In this document: in pieces, positions 23,146-35,600 of the stretch
Layout of the letters: every line of letters begins with the position of its first letter
How positions within the stretch are numbered: the stretch's first letter is position 1
DNA from: Arenicola marina
Taxonomy: Eukaryota > Annelida > Polychaeta > Arenicolidae
Length of the DNA stretch: 64,000 nucleotides
Reading direction: 5' to 3'
Assembly (NCBI GenBank): GCA_964019135.1
Contig: OZ025248.1
Span: 30,683,670-30,747,669, forward strand
Notes under the pieces: model-generated
What the model saw: the letters and a program-made list of their open reading frames with translations, nothing else
Database searches by the model: none
What the model was told of the DNA's origin: nothing
Position numbers and translations under genes: made by a program

Positions 23146-23636
23146 CCAATGTGTGATGGAGCAGGAGAACGCGTCACATTCTTACCCCAATCTAGGCAAA
23201 TGGGCTTCACACTTTATTCGTGACGCAAAACGTATTTGGATTAATTCGAAGTTGGCATAAGCGCCTTGAAAGATATTTAATCTGCTTCACGGTGGAAAAA
23301 TTTATGCGTGAATATTAGATAGGCGCGAGCTACGGACGATTTTCTGCATTGATTGAAGGTTCCATTTGGAAAGGTAAACAGGTTGCTATTCACAAGCGAG
23401 GATAAAACGTGTGTGCATAGAGCGACTTCATAGTAATCCTCGTGATCCGTGCGCCGTCTGTTCACCATTCCCATTGCGATGGAATGTTGGTATAGGCGGA
23501 CTCCACTCAGTCGACTAGCATGGTCGCCAGACAGTCCATGTCTCTCTGACCTCGCATTAGGCTGATCCGCCCTCGGGATGTACAGGTGGCGTTTGAACAG
23601 GTGGGTGGAGGTAAATACTGCGTGTATTGTACAAAT
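23146..23636. other. Intergenic, nothing recognised
   Basis: Unique-looking sequence between the SRP array and the first minisatellite. A 65-residue open frame on the minus strand here has no recognisable features. Confidence 0.5.
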
Positions 23637-23862
23637 TATGGATTTATATGTTATGGGTTTATATGTTATCAGTTTATGTGTTATGGGTGTATATGTTATG
23701 GGTTTATATGTTATGGTTTTATATGGTTGGGTTTATATTTTTGGGTTTATATGTTATGTGTTATGGGTTTATATGTTATGGGTTTATATGTTATGGGTTT
23801 ATATGTTATGTGTTTATATGTTACGTGTTTATATGTTATGGGTTTGTGTGTTATGGGTTTGC
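23637..23862 (+). repeat. 15-bp minisatellite
   Basis: About 15 imperfect copies of 'atgggtttatatgtt'. Fifteen is a multiple of three and the unit lacks stops on the plus strand in several frames, so it creates overlapping Tyr/Met/Val-rich pseudo-reading frames. Confidence 0.9.
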
Positions 23863-24068
23863 GCAGGGAAGGGACATCAGGGGAAATTGGCACTAATTTT
23901 TGGACATCTTAATTGTCTCTGGCGCTAATAAAAAAAAAGTTGTATCGGCCTGACTTCTATTACTATAACTATTATCATCGTCATTCTAAAAACTTAATGG
24001 CCATGTAATTTCTTAATGTAAACTTGGTGAAATGAAGTTATCAATCAATCGGAACACGGAGCACGGGA

Positions 24069-24598
24069 CACTGTGAGACCGGGCTAACCGTTCACTGTGA
24101 GACCGGGCTAATCGTTCACTGTGAGACCGGGCTAATCGATTACTGCGAGACCGGGCTAACCGTTCACTGTGAGACCGGGCTAATCGTTCACTGTGAGGCC
24201 GGGCTAATCGTTCACTGTGAGGCCGGGCTAATCGTTCACTGTGAGACCGGGCTAATCGTTCACTGTGAGGCCGGGCTAATCGTTCACTGTGAGACCGGGC
24301 TAATCGTTCACTGTGAGGCCGGGCTAATCGTTCACTGTGAGGCCGGGCTAATCGTTCACTGTGAGGCCGGGCTAACCGTTCACTGTGAGACCGGGCTAAT
24401 CGTTCACTGTGAGACCGGGCTAATCGTTCACTGTGAGACCGGGCTAATCGTTCACTGTGAGACCGGGCTAACCGTTTACTGTGACACCGGGCTAACCGTT
24501 CACTGTGACACCGGGCTAACCGTTCACTGTGACACCGGGCTAACCGTTCACTGTGACACCGGGCTAACCGTTCACTGTGACACCGGGCTAATCGTTCA
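24069..24598 (+). repeat. 24-bp minisatellite, about 22 copies
   Basis: Unit is 'cactgtgagaccgggctaat' followed by 'cgtt'. The last five or six copies carry 'gacacc' in place of 'gagacc', so variants are clustered at the right end. Confidence 0.95.
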
Positions 24599-24639
24599 AC
24601 AGGTTCTCTTGCCTGAATGCCGATGACACCGAAGATAGA

Positions 24640-24965
24640 AGGAAGGCAAGAAGGCGAGAGAGAGAGGTAGAGAGATGATAACGAGAAAAGACAAAACGAT
24701 GGACGGGATGAGAATCAGGGAGATACGTACGTTCAGCCAGATAAACAGAGGCAGAAAAATAGTGTGAGATAGGATACATATTGAGAGAGAGAAAGAGCGA
24801 GGCATGGGGAGATACAAATGGAAAGAGAGAGGTGAAGAGAGAGATTGAAGCCTAGGGAGGGAGAGAGAGACAGAGAGAGGGAAGGAGAGAGACAGGGAGA
24901 GAGAGAGAGCATGTAAACGATGGACGGAAGGAGAGAGAGAAGGCGGGGCGAGCGAGAGATCGATT
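24640..24965. repeat. GA-rich simple repeat
   Basis: Purine-rich 'gagagaga' tract with interruptions. On the minus strand it produces a long Ser/Leu/Pro-rich open frame (24,596-25,135) that I do not regard as coding. Confidence 0.85.
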
Positions 24966-26384
24966 GTCAGAGAGGAAACCATCCGTCTCTCGCCAGTAAT
25001 AAAACAGTCAATCCCACTCACGTTGGGCGCAATATCGCGCCATGCATGGGCAACAGGCGAACACACCCACTGCGCTGATCGGAACCTGACCCGACTTATA
25101 ACGGACATTTCAATTGACTGCCGACCACAGTTCATAAGCGCTTACCACTGGATTAATTAGTTGGTGGCAGTGAGGTGAGGCCGGTCTCTTCCGCCCCCCA
25201 CCCCCGCCCCCCAGAGGGTCGCTCTCCATTGATCAGGGGTGCATAGGGGCGTCGGCAGGTGGTATTATACGTGTGTCAGACTTCCACGTCCATGTGCTGG
25301 TGTATATGTATGTATGTATGTATGTATGCGTGGCCGGCTGCGGCATAAAAAAGGAAGTTCTTGTCAGTGAAGACCCCTCCCGGAGTGTTTGCCGACGACA
25401 CCGCGTAGTGGCGACCCACAATAATATGCGCGCGTCCCGAGCGACAGCTCGAGATAACCGGGTATCAATGATATCGATAGAGCTTATGGGAACAGAGTTT
25501 TATCGAGCGTGGACCACACACTGCTGAAGGCGCCGTCTGCAGGAGTCGCCGTCTGCAGGAGTCGCCGCTAGACCTGTAACGTTGGATTGCGAGGCATCGA
25601 AGGCAAGACGTGTATACATTTTATTCTGGACAGTGTCTTTTTATACGGGTCTAGCTGGGCGCGTTTTGTGGCATCTGATCAATTTATTGGACGTGTGGGT
25701 GTGCTTAACCAGACAAGTTATGCCTCTCAACGCATGGCTGATATACCGTGGGATCGTGTTTTTTTTTCAGCAGACAGTACGTGTTTTTGCGCCGGTATGT
25801 GAAACCCTCTCCGGTCGGGTGCGGATCCCATTCGTCAAACTTTGGCGGTGAAGACTGGGGGTGACATCGACAGAGAAAGCTCTTGTCAATATTGTGTTGA
25901 CTCGGATCGGCGGCCGACGGCGGGCTCGACGTCGAATGTTGCGTTTGTGTATGTTTTGGTAGCTAAGTGAGGGTTTCGGTGGCGGTGGTGGGGGTGAGGG
26001 GTGAGATCGGTGGCAATAATATGATGGCCAGACATATATACCACCTGTCTGTAGGATAGACAGGGACGACCAGAGATACGTGACACCATGCAGAGCCTTA
26101 AGGATATGTCAAACCTTATAAGGTATAGTGCTTCGACAGGTCGAAATACGGAGTAAGTGGGATTGTAACGGGGTCCGCACGTCTTTTATGGCTGGGTAAG
26201 TGACTACAATTACCACGTAAGTTCGACTATAGCACTGGGTAAGTTTGGATGTGGTTAGGTAAGTTCGACCAGAACCATGTAACTTTGAATATGCTGAGCT
26301 TGAGGTAAGATTGAACAAAAGAGGGGTAAATTACGTATTAAGCAGATGTCATGTTGACTGAGGCAGGGGCAAGTTAAGATGTGA
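24966..26384. other. Intergenic with short simple repeats
   Basis: Contains a (tgta)n run at about 25,302-25,328, a short duplication of 'gccgtctgcaggagtc' at about 25,530-25,566, and a degenerate repeat at 26,190-26,330 in which 'gtaagt' recurs about every 20-24 bp. No gene recognised. Confidence 0.5.
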
Positions 26385-28063
26385 GGTGTCCAAGGAATGT
26401 CCGTAATTAGAAGTTGTCTATGCAATGTCCGTAATGAGAAGTTGTCTATGCAATGTCCGTAATGAGAAGGTGTCTAAGGAATGTCCGTAATGATAAGATG
26501 TCTAAGGAATGTCCGTAATGATAAGGTGTCTAAGGTATGTCCGTAATGATAAGGTGTCTAAGGAATGTCCGTAATGATAAGGTATCTAAGGAATGTTCGT
26601 AATGATAAGGTGTCTAAGGAATGTCCGTAATGATAAGGTGTCTAAGGAATGTCCGTAATGATAAGGTATCTAAGGAATGTCTGTAATGATAAGGTGTCTA
26701 ACGAATGTCTGTAATGATAAGGTGTCTAAGGAATGTCCGTACTGATAAGGTGTCTAAGGAATGTCCGTAATGATAAGGTGTCTAATGAATCTCCGTAATG
26801 ATAAGGTGTCTAAGGAATGTCCGTAATTATAAGGTGTCTGAGGAATGTCCGCAATGATAAGGTGTCTAAGGAATGTCCATACTGATAAGGTGCCTAAGGA
26901 ATGTCCATACTGATAAGGTGTCTAAGGAATGTCCGTAATGATAAGGTGTCTAAGGAATGTCCGTAATGATAAGGTGTCTAAGGAATGTCTGTAATGATAA
27001 GGTGTCTAAGGAATGTCCGTAATGATAAGGTGTCTAAGGAATGTCCGTAATGATAAGGTGTCTAAGGAATGTTCGTAATGATAAGGTGTCTAAAGAATGT
27101 CCATAATGATAAGGTGTCTAAGGAATGTCTGTAATGATAAGGTGTCTAAGAAATGTCCGTAATGACAAGGTGACTAAGGAATGTCCGTAATGATAAGGTA
27201 TCTAAGGAATGGCCGTAATGATAAGGTGTCTAAGGAATGTCCGTAATGATAAGATGTCTAAGGAATGTCCGTAATGATAAGGTGTCTAAGGAATGTCTCT
27301 AATAATAAGGTGTCTAAGGAATGTCCGTAATGATAAGGCGTCTAAGGAATGTCCGTAATGATAAGGTGTCTAAGGAATGTCCATAATGATAAGGTGTCTA
27401 AGGAATGTCCGTAATGATAAGGTGTCTAGGGAAGGTCCGTCATGATAAGGCGTCTAAGGAATGTCCGTAATGATAAGGTGTCTAGGGAATGTCTATAATG
27501 ATAAGGTGTCTAAGGAATGTCTGTAATGATAAGGCGTCTAAGGAATGTCCGTAATGATAAGGTGTCTAAGGAATGTCCATAATGATAAGGTGTCTAAGGA
27601 ATGTCTGTAATGATAAGGCGTCTAAGGAATGTCCGTAATGATAAGGTGTCTAGGGAATGTCTATAATGATAAGGTGTCTAAGGAATGTCTGTAATGATAA
27701 GGTGTCTAAGGAATGTCCGTAACGATAAGGTGTCTAAGGAATGTCCGTAACGATAAGGCGTCTAAGGAATGTCTGTAATGATAAGGTGTCTAGGGAAGGT
27801 CCGTCATGATAAGGCGTCTAAGGAATGTCCGTAATGATAAGGTGTCTAGGGAATGTCTATAATGATAAGGTGTCTAAGGAATGTCTGTAATGATAAGGCG
27901 TCTAAGGAATGTCCGTAATGATAAGGTGTCTAAGGAATGTCCGTAACGATAAGGCGTCTAAGGAATGTCTGTAATGATAAGGTGTCTAAGGAATGTCCGT
28001 ACTGATAAGGTGTCTAAGGAATGTCCGTACCGATAAGGTGTCTAAGGAATGTCCGTAATGGGA
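26385..28063 (+). repeat. 28-bp minisatellite, about 60 copies
   Basis: Unit is 'ggtgtctaaggaatgtccgt' followed by 'aatgataa'. Variants such as 'ctagggaaggtccgtcatg' and 'ggcgtctaagg' recur in the same order (for example near 27,430 and 27,790), so blocks of several units were duplicated together. Confidence 0.96.
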
Positions 28064-29247
28064 ATATGTTTAGATAATATTGCCAATAGGCAGGCCGGTA
28101 GGCGTCTAATGAAAATATACAGAGTGGATGCCGTTTTGTGGACTTTATGTGGATGTATTTGTTGCCGAATTTTTTTCTCTCGAAATTGCCCTGTTGTAGA
28201 AAGTTCCCAGTGATATTTAAATATTCGTTGTGGAAAAGCAGGGTTTTTTTAAGGATAGAGAAACCCCTTACGTAAGTTTATCAGGTTAAGGCAAACGGTG
28301 CCAACTCGTGGACATTGCCTTCCAAGCACGGGATAAATTAACAGCTCAATTATTCAGTCGCACGCGTGTGTTTAGCAAAATGTTGGCTTCAGCATCATCA
28401 TCTGATACAAGTGTGGCAAACATGTTTTGGGACTCACCCCTTTTATATGTGACAATACGTCCTACATGAGAAAATGTCGGTGCTGGCCAGCTGTTCTCAA
28501 AGGTTAAAACGACGGTCGGTGTCGATAAAGTGCATGAGCATATCTGATCAAGTAAAACTGCCCCCTTTAGAAATAAAATAAAACCCAACAAACCTGGATT
28601 CAAGTGTTCCGGGCATGATCTACTTGATTGACTACGGTTATTGCAATCAATCTACGGTTATTTTATGATTGACTTATTATTTAGCTTTCCAATACGAAGG
28701 CAAGCCTCATATTATATCTAAGCTAGTGACGTATACAGATTTAGCAATGCCCGACTTTTACTCGAGGTTAAGCTGTACTTCGGCAGCTGGCAATGCCGTA
28801 TCGTTTACTGTGTGAGCGGCTTAACCCATTTATAAAGTGCCTACCAACAAGAGTACTAAGCTCCCTGTCCCGGGTGTAATGAAGTCATAGCCGTTTTATC
28901 ACCGTTTTATCGCCTTTTATCCTGCATAGAAAGCCGTGGTTTTCTAACATACAAAAACAATTCATTTCTTCACGAATACAAAAGATATATGTGCTCGGCT
29001 AGGCCTCGGGTAAATCTCTTTGATATAGATGATGGAGCAGATTAAGTTAAATATAGGCGTTAATTCGAAGATAAGATAACGATGAACTGTTTGTCAACTA
29101 AACAATCAGCACTGAGTGAATTTGGCACCGCTTTCATATTGGCCGCGTGCAGTTCAATTAATAATTTATAAGGAAATTTACTGCAATACCATGGTTACAA
29201 ATTGATCATGCCTACTCACTGACGACTATACTTAAGACCATACTTAA
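28064..29247. other. Intergenic, no gene recognised
   Basis: AT-rich sequence. A minus-strand open frame of 85 residues (28,346-28,603) has no start context, domain or neighbour that supports it. Confidence 0.4.
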
Positions 29248-29466
29248 CCACCCCACCAGTTAGTGACCTACCACCCCACCAGTGAGTCACCTACCATCCC
29301 ACCAGTGATTCACCTACCACCCCACCAGTGAGTCACCTACCATCCCACCAGTGAGTCACCTACCACCCCACCAGTGAGTCACCTACCACCCCACCAGTGA
29401 GTCACCTACCACTCCACCAGTGAGTCACCTACCACCCCACCAGTGAGTCACCAACCACCCCACCTG
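29248..29466 (+). repeat. 23-bp minisatellite, about 9-10 copies
   Basis: Unit is 'cacctaccaccccaccagtg' followed by 'agt'. Each unit includes 'ccagtgagt', which resembles a splice donor, but I find no exon beside it. Confidence 0.93.
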
Positions 29467-31013
29467 TCCTGCCAATGTACTTTCTGTGCTGACGATGGTC
29501 AATCCACGGTTATTAAACCCCTTCTACCCCCCCCCCCTCCCCCACCCAACCACTCAGTTGTATAACCACCCGCATCTTTTTATTATTGTCTCTTTATCCC
29601 TGGTTTCTATAACCGAGACCGCAACAATGCGAACCAAGGGACGAATGCTGGTACCACCACCACCAAAAGCCACCTACCCCTCTCTTCTGCCTGCTTCCTG
29701 ATCCAACCCTCCCTCTCAACTCAGCTCTTACTTGGCCAGTGGCAGCATCCGACTGAAACGCTGCGTACACAAACGCGAAGCCACGCGCGAATGTACGAGA
29801 TTGGGAATAAACAACCGCGGCCTCAGACCGTGAAAAAATAACTCCTCTATCGGGACGTTATCAACTCAGGTACGTACCTCAATCCGACATGTCCCCAACC
29901 AGACATACAGCAGACCTGGTGACCCCGTCGTTCTGTTACAACCATTGACAACAGCCATCGCTTATTGCGTGGGATAGAGCCCCGCGGACGGCGGCATTAT
30001 CCCCAGTCGCCTCACATGGGAACCAAGGCAATCGGCCTCACACGACAGCTGGTAGACACGTCGGCAGCCGGTATGTAGGACGTACGCTCGGCTCAGAGGA
30101 ACGCTTCTCGGCCAGCCACTAAAGGATATTGCAGGCGTGCTTTAAACATATTATAACATCCCTGCTACGTGTTGTGGCGTTATGTCACATTATGGCTGCC
30201 ATATAGTGACATGCATATATAGGCGAGGAGCCTCTTTGGATCAGGTGGTAAGCAGGTCGAGCGGCACAGCAACAGGTCGTGGGGACGCGCCCTGCATCTG
30301 CGGCATTTTTCGTCGAACCCCGTTTAATCATAACAATCCCAGAGGGATTATTGACCCAGCCATCAGCCTTCTTATATGTGTATTATAACTGGCCCAAAAC
30401 ACCAATGTTTCACTACATTGCCGTATGGGAAGAGCCGATGTTCGTGGTCGAGAGGCAGTAGACGTAAAAGGTTGTAGACCAACAGGTTATATTACCGGTT
30501 CAACCCCACTTCGTCTGGGTCCGAACCATATTTTTATAGATCACTGTCATGAGTTCCCAGGCGCGGTGTAGTCATATTTATGCAGTATATAGGTTGCTTA
30601 GCGCGGTCATGGAACCGCATATACTATATATACATTGGGTCCATTCTGCGGTGTCAGTCTGCGTGGTGTGACGTCACAGTCGTGGGGGGTAGGGCGACAC
30701 AGGATACACGGCACACGAGGCAGTAGCAGCCCTCTACGGCCATTAGTTCAACTTGATAGTTCACCGCAGAAACAAAAAGTATAAGTATAAATATAGCGAC
30801 CGCGAGGAAAGCGCAAAGTTCACAGTATTCGAAGGCAGCGATAACCGCTTTGCACATTCAGTATGGCGATCCTTTAACCCACAATTCCCGCCCCCTCCAC
30901 CCTCATACTTTCATGCGCACGCAGCCATGACGTTGCATTATTCTTGTATTTGTTTACATAAATGTCAACGCCCTGTGCTATAGTCACGTTTGCCTCCTTT
31001 GTATGTATGTCAG
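29467..31013. other. Intergenic, contains a SINE-like element
   Basis: C/A-rich at 29,525-29,720, otherwise mixed composition. Holds the tRNA-like element described at 30,441. No protein gene recognised. Confidence 0.45.
30441..30560 (+). mobile_element. tRNA-derived SINE-like sequence
   Basis: A-box-like 'tggtcgagagg' at 30,445 and B-box 'ggttcaaccc' at 30,497, spaced about 50 bp as in tRNA genes. No acceptor stem is obvious, so this is more likely a SINE head or tRNA relic than a tRNA gene. Ends not defined. Confidence 0.4.
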
Positions 31014-31438
31014 TGTTATACTGATGTACATCGTGTTATACTGATTGAACATCGTGGGTTATACTGATGTACATCATGTGTTATACAGATGTACATCGTG
31101 GGTTATACTGATTGTACATCGTGTTATACTGGTGGAACATCGTGGGTTATACTGATTGTACATCGTGTTATACTAATTGAACATCGCGGGTTATACTGAT
31201 GTACATCGTGGTTATACTGATTGAACATTGCGGGTTATACTGATGTACATCGCGGGTTATACTGATTGAACATCGTGGGTTATACTGATGTACATCGTGG
31301 GTTATACTGATTGCACATCGTAGGTTATACTGATGTACATCATGTGTTATACTGATTGTACATCGTGTTTTACTGATTGTATATCGTGTTATACTGATTG
31401 TACATCGTGTTATACTGACTGTACATCGTGGGTTGTAT
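31014..31438 (+). repeat. 21-25-bp minisatellite, about 18 copies
   Basis: Built on 'gttatactgatgtacatcgtg' and 'gttatactgattgtacatcgtg', with or without an extra 'gg'. Unit length alternates, giving a two-unit rhythm in part of the array. Confidence 0.9.
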
Positions 31439-32571
31439 ACAGCAATGTATCCCCGTTTATATTGTTTAGCTATACCCCGCATTCGTAACTCGTCACAGGC
31501 GGGTGAGGAAAAGCTCTGATTACACATAAGCAGCGGCTGTCTGCGAACAGCCAAATATCTCCCATACACTCTATGAAAACCTAGCGACGCAAAGGCGTGA
31601 TTGGCATTTGTAGGGCTTGGAGACGTGTGAGAGCGGATGTTACGCCAGCATCGGTTTATTGGACGGGAAAAAGACAAAGATCTGAGTCATGCTTATCAAT
31701 TTATATTACTTAAGTGAGTAGGTCTCCCGTCGGTTTGGACGGTTCGTCTTGTTGCGCACGTCAAGGTATTGACAAGGGTTCTCACCTGAATGCAGGTAAC
31801 ACAAGGTATAACAGAGATACGGCATGTTGGGCGATAGCCGGCGAGATTATTGCTGTAATGGTAGGGGTGAATGAAGACGGGGGATTGACAGGTGTGTCGG
31901 ACTGGGGGGTCGGGGTACCTGGGGCGGGTGGAGGTGCTCCCATGCACCTGTCAGAGCCGAGGTGTCAATTAGACTAATTAGTGGTGCCTGTGAGTGGCAG
32001 GGTGAGTGCGTGGACTGATTCGCGCAACGTTGATTAAAACGGTACCGTAATCATGACAACGTAAACCAAGGGCCCTGATCGAGCGCGCCGGTAAGAATGG
32101 ATATTATTTATGTGTGTGTTGTGAGCCAAATTGTATGTATTTTATTATTGCATACTGGATGACTGAAAAATAATGAAGTATTTGGGTACATACGGCTTGC
32201 CGTTACCGAGAGAAATGGTTTGTTTACCGACACCGTGTGCGGAGTCTCATGCTATGAAAACAGTGACATTATTGCCTCATGCTTCTCGATGGTTACAGAT
32301 GCGGTTGCGACTGCACACGGGACCACGTGGCGTGTCAGAGCGATAGCACAGTCGGCATTTATGGGTCGAGGACTGTACAAGTGATAATCACAGCTGGACA
32401 CAGGCGACGACCACCAATGTGATCATGACTCATGGATAGAATGGGAACAATTTTCACGTCACCCCCTGCATAGACAGAATGTCTTCTGCCTTCTGCGGTC
32501 GGAATAAAGCTGCTACAGTTGTGATTCACTAGGATATATATATTTATATTGATATACGTCATTGAGTCAAC
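31439..32571 (+). promoter_or_regulatory. 5' flank of the TTC41-like gene
   Basis: About 1.1 kb between the last minisatellite and the start codon. It must hold the promoter and 5' UTR unless there is a distant non-coding exon. I see no clear TATA box or CpG cluster close to the start codon. 'gatatatatatttatattg' at 32,532 is AT-rich but not a convincing core promoter. Confidence 0.3.
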
Positions 32572-32676
32572 ATGGGTTCTAGGCGTGGATCGAGAAAATA
32601 CGTCAACATCGGGAAGAAATTGAAGTACCGAAAACCCCTGCGTCCCTTTGTCTGCTCCACATTTCAAGACTTTCAG
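32572..32676 (+). CDS. TTC41: TTC41-like exon 1
   Basis: Residues 1-35, phase 0 at the donor. The start was chosen because the 35-residue leader ending in 'RPFVCSTFQDFQ' has the length and motif seen in vertebrate TTC41. It joins directly to 'EERD' in exon 2. The donor is CAG|GTATAT. Confidence 0.85.
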
Positions 32677-35600
32677 GTATATATGTCGACACTATGACTG
32701 GGAACCCGACTAAAGGACAAGTGCTACACCTAGTTTACAAAAATAATCTTCTACATTTTTTCCTTAAACTTTTAGAGATTGATTGTTGTTATTATAGCTT
32801 TAAAAAAAAAAAAAAAAAAATCATACCTCACCATACTATATTTTTTAGACACAAAGGGATGAATATTTAATATTTCACCATTGGTCATAATGAAAAAATC
32901 ATGCAATTATTCACATTTTATACTGTTAAGCTTGTGGGTTTATTAAGATTGATTGTTGGCGTTGCTTGTTGTGGTATACATTAGGTTCTGATATGTAGGC
33001 CATATGGATTCCAAAGGCGAATTCAGGTGGGGCCCCCCCAATTCAGGAGCAAAGTGATCACTGGTGGTCACTGGCGTTGCTCAACATGCAACAGGGTTGG
33101 GATTTTTTTCGGAAAATGATGATTTCTTCAACTACATATTACAAAATCTATCTTTGATGTGTTAAATGTTGCGCCCCTTGAGGGATGAATAATAATGGGG
33201 GGGGGGGGGGGGCCTTTTGCGTACGTGTTAACAAGTTTACGTTTGTTCATTTCAGGAGGAACGCGACATTTTAGTGAAGAAAGTATTCCCAGCGATCGAC
33301 GCCCTCTGCCGGCTGAGAGGCACATACTGCGCACCCGTTGACCTCAGATGGGGCATAAACGACAGTCAGGCCAAATCCGGTCACGTGGTCACGCTGTGTC
33401 TGGACTACGTCACGCAGTGCGCTCCCTTTTTCGTGTGTCTGCTCGGCGAACGCTACGGGTCTCACCGACCGCCGGACTCGAACCCACTACCGCCCGGCTT
33501 CAAAGACCTGTCCGAGGAATCTCACTGGCTGGATAAAAACCTCGTTATGGCGTCCGCCTCGGGATATGACTGGGTGACGTCTGAGCGCTTCCGAAACTGC
33601 AGCGTGACGGAGTTGGAGTGCGAGCAGAGGGAGTTCCTTGCGGCGGAGTACGGAGATAACTTTTCGCACTATTATTTCCGTCAACCGAGTCACGTGGAGC
33701 TCCTCCATACGGAACTCCCGGATGCGGAACGCGATGCGAAACTAAAAGTCTTCGAGGCTGAATCCGAATATTGCGCAAGGAAAATGGCGGAACTGAAGGC
33801 GCGCATAGTTAAGAAGGCTCTTCCCGTGAAGTACTTCCGGACACCAGAGGAGCTCTGCATGATGGCTCTCCAGGACTGGAAGGCAGTCGTCGATACTCTG
33901 TACCCGCCCTTCTACCGCTCGGTGTCCTCCAGTAAGTGATCCAGATGCTAATATTCTCGGTAATCCTCAGTAACCGATAACAACAGATTAAGAACGGTAA
34001 TGGATGGTTAGAATAATACTCGTGCATTGCATATATAATGGGGAAATGCTGCAAATGGGAAATACTGCAAATGCGGAGTATTAGATACTATACATATACT
34101 ATACTATACAGGTATAAATATAGTACAAATCACCCTAAGTAGTTTGCATTTGTCGATTGTGGGTTTTTTCGCACTTGAATCTTGATTAAGCCAAAACGTC
34201 TGCGCACCGAATGTATATCTTATTGTCTCGATCTCCTTCAGCTTTTCACATTCAGCTGCTAAAGTGATATTCATATTTTGCCGCGATACTGCTATCACGG
34301 TAATTTATCAAGTAGTGTTTATTTCACTGATTATTTTATCAAAAGAGGTTGAAAAAACCTTTATTAAGTAAACTTCTTAAAGGTTCCACTGGTGCTGCAT
34401 ATTATAGGTATCGATCTACACCTGTTCAGTACACCTTGTCTTTATGTCTATAGAAACGGAGATGGTAGCAGAACTGCTTTCGCACGCCGCTTTTGTGGAG
34501 ACGCGCCGACGTGTCTACGTCAGAACCCGTGACCTCGAGGACCTCTTCAATGACCTGACCCAGTTTGCCCTCACGGCATTGGTCAAAGCGCCGGAAGTAC
34601 CGATACCGCCTCCCCCGACCGCGTTTTCTATCAGCCGACGACTGAGAAACAAGTGAGTCTTGTATGGTTTTATTTGCTTTGTTTTTTAAGGGCGCCTCCC
34701 TAGCTTAGTTAGCCAAGCAGAGTTGCAAATCCACAGGTCATTGGTTTGCGCCTTAAGTTGGCACTTAGGGTATGTTTCATCCAATCACATGTCATTGTCC
34801 TGAGAGTTTCGTTGGCCCAATAAGCCTTTAAAATCGGTTCAATCATCAATATTTTAGTTTAGTACTCGATCTGTCAGTGGATTTATATAGTGGTGCCTTA
34901 TCGGTCACTTAAGAAGATACATGTATCTTCGAAGAGATTAAAGGGTAATCCTTGTCCTTTGAGGACGCTGGTTAACGACAGGGGCGGAGATGCGCCATAT
35001 TGGCACATTTTCTCTGATGCACGAAACGATATGTAACTCTATGAGTATAAGATGTTATCCTGACTACTGATAACTGTATATGGCCACTGATAATGCGCAA
35101 ATCGTATTACAATCAACACTTAGCCATGTCGACATGACAATAGCAAAGTCGACATTAGCAATGTCGACGCGGCATTGTAAGACGTTCGATAGCGTATATT
35201 CGACATTTTGAAGCAGTATAGAATGCAGTTTGCCTGCGCGCAGAAACATTCACCTTATAAGACAGTCGTGAACTTGACATAACCTTTTGACCGTTCATAA
35301 TCCTCCTTCAGTACAACGAGAGGCATGACTGATGCCAATGCTAATACACGCATTAAACCACACATATATAATACTTAGTCGCCGGTCAATAAGCCCAAAG
35401 CCGCCAATAGGACCATTTATGTTGGATTATGAGCTCACCTAGTTACTTGATGGGTTGAAAATCAGCCTGCCTGGTAACTCAATGGTTACCAGATACTTCT
35501 AAATCTTCATACTTAAAAGTCATTATGCTTACTAAATGGCATAATGGTCGTTTTCCTTGGGTTGATGCGAGGTTGCAAAGGAAATTATCTTCTTTGTGTT

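Noticed and set aside
24596-25135. 179-residue minus-strand open frame
   Set aside because: Driven by the GA-rich tract; low-complexity Ser/Leu/Pro sequence with no domain.
24069-28063. CRISPR-like arrays
   Set aside because: Units are contiguous with no unique spacers, and the context is an animal nuclear genome.
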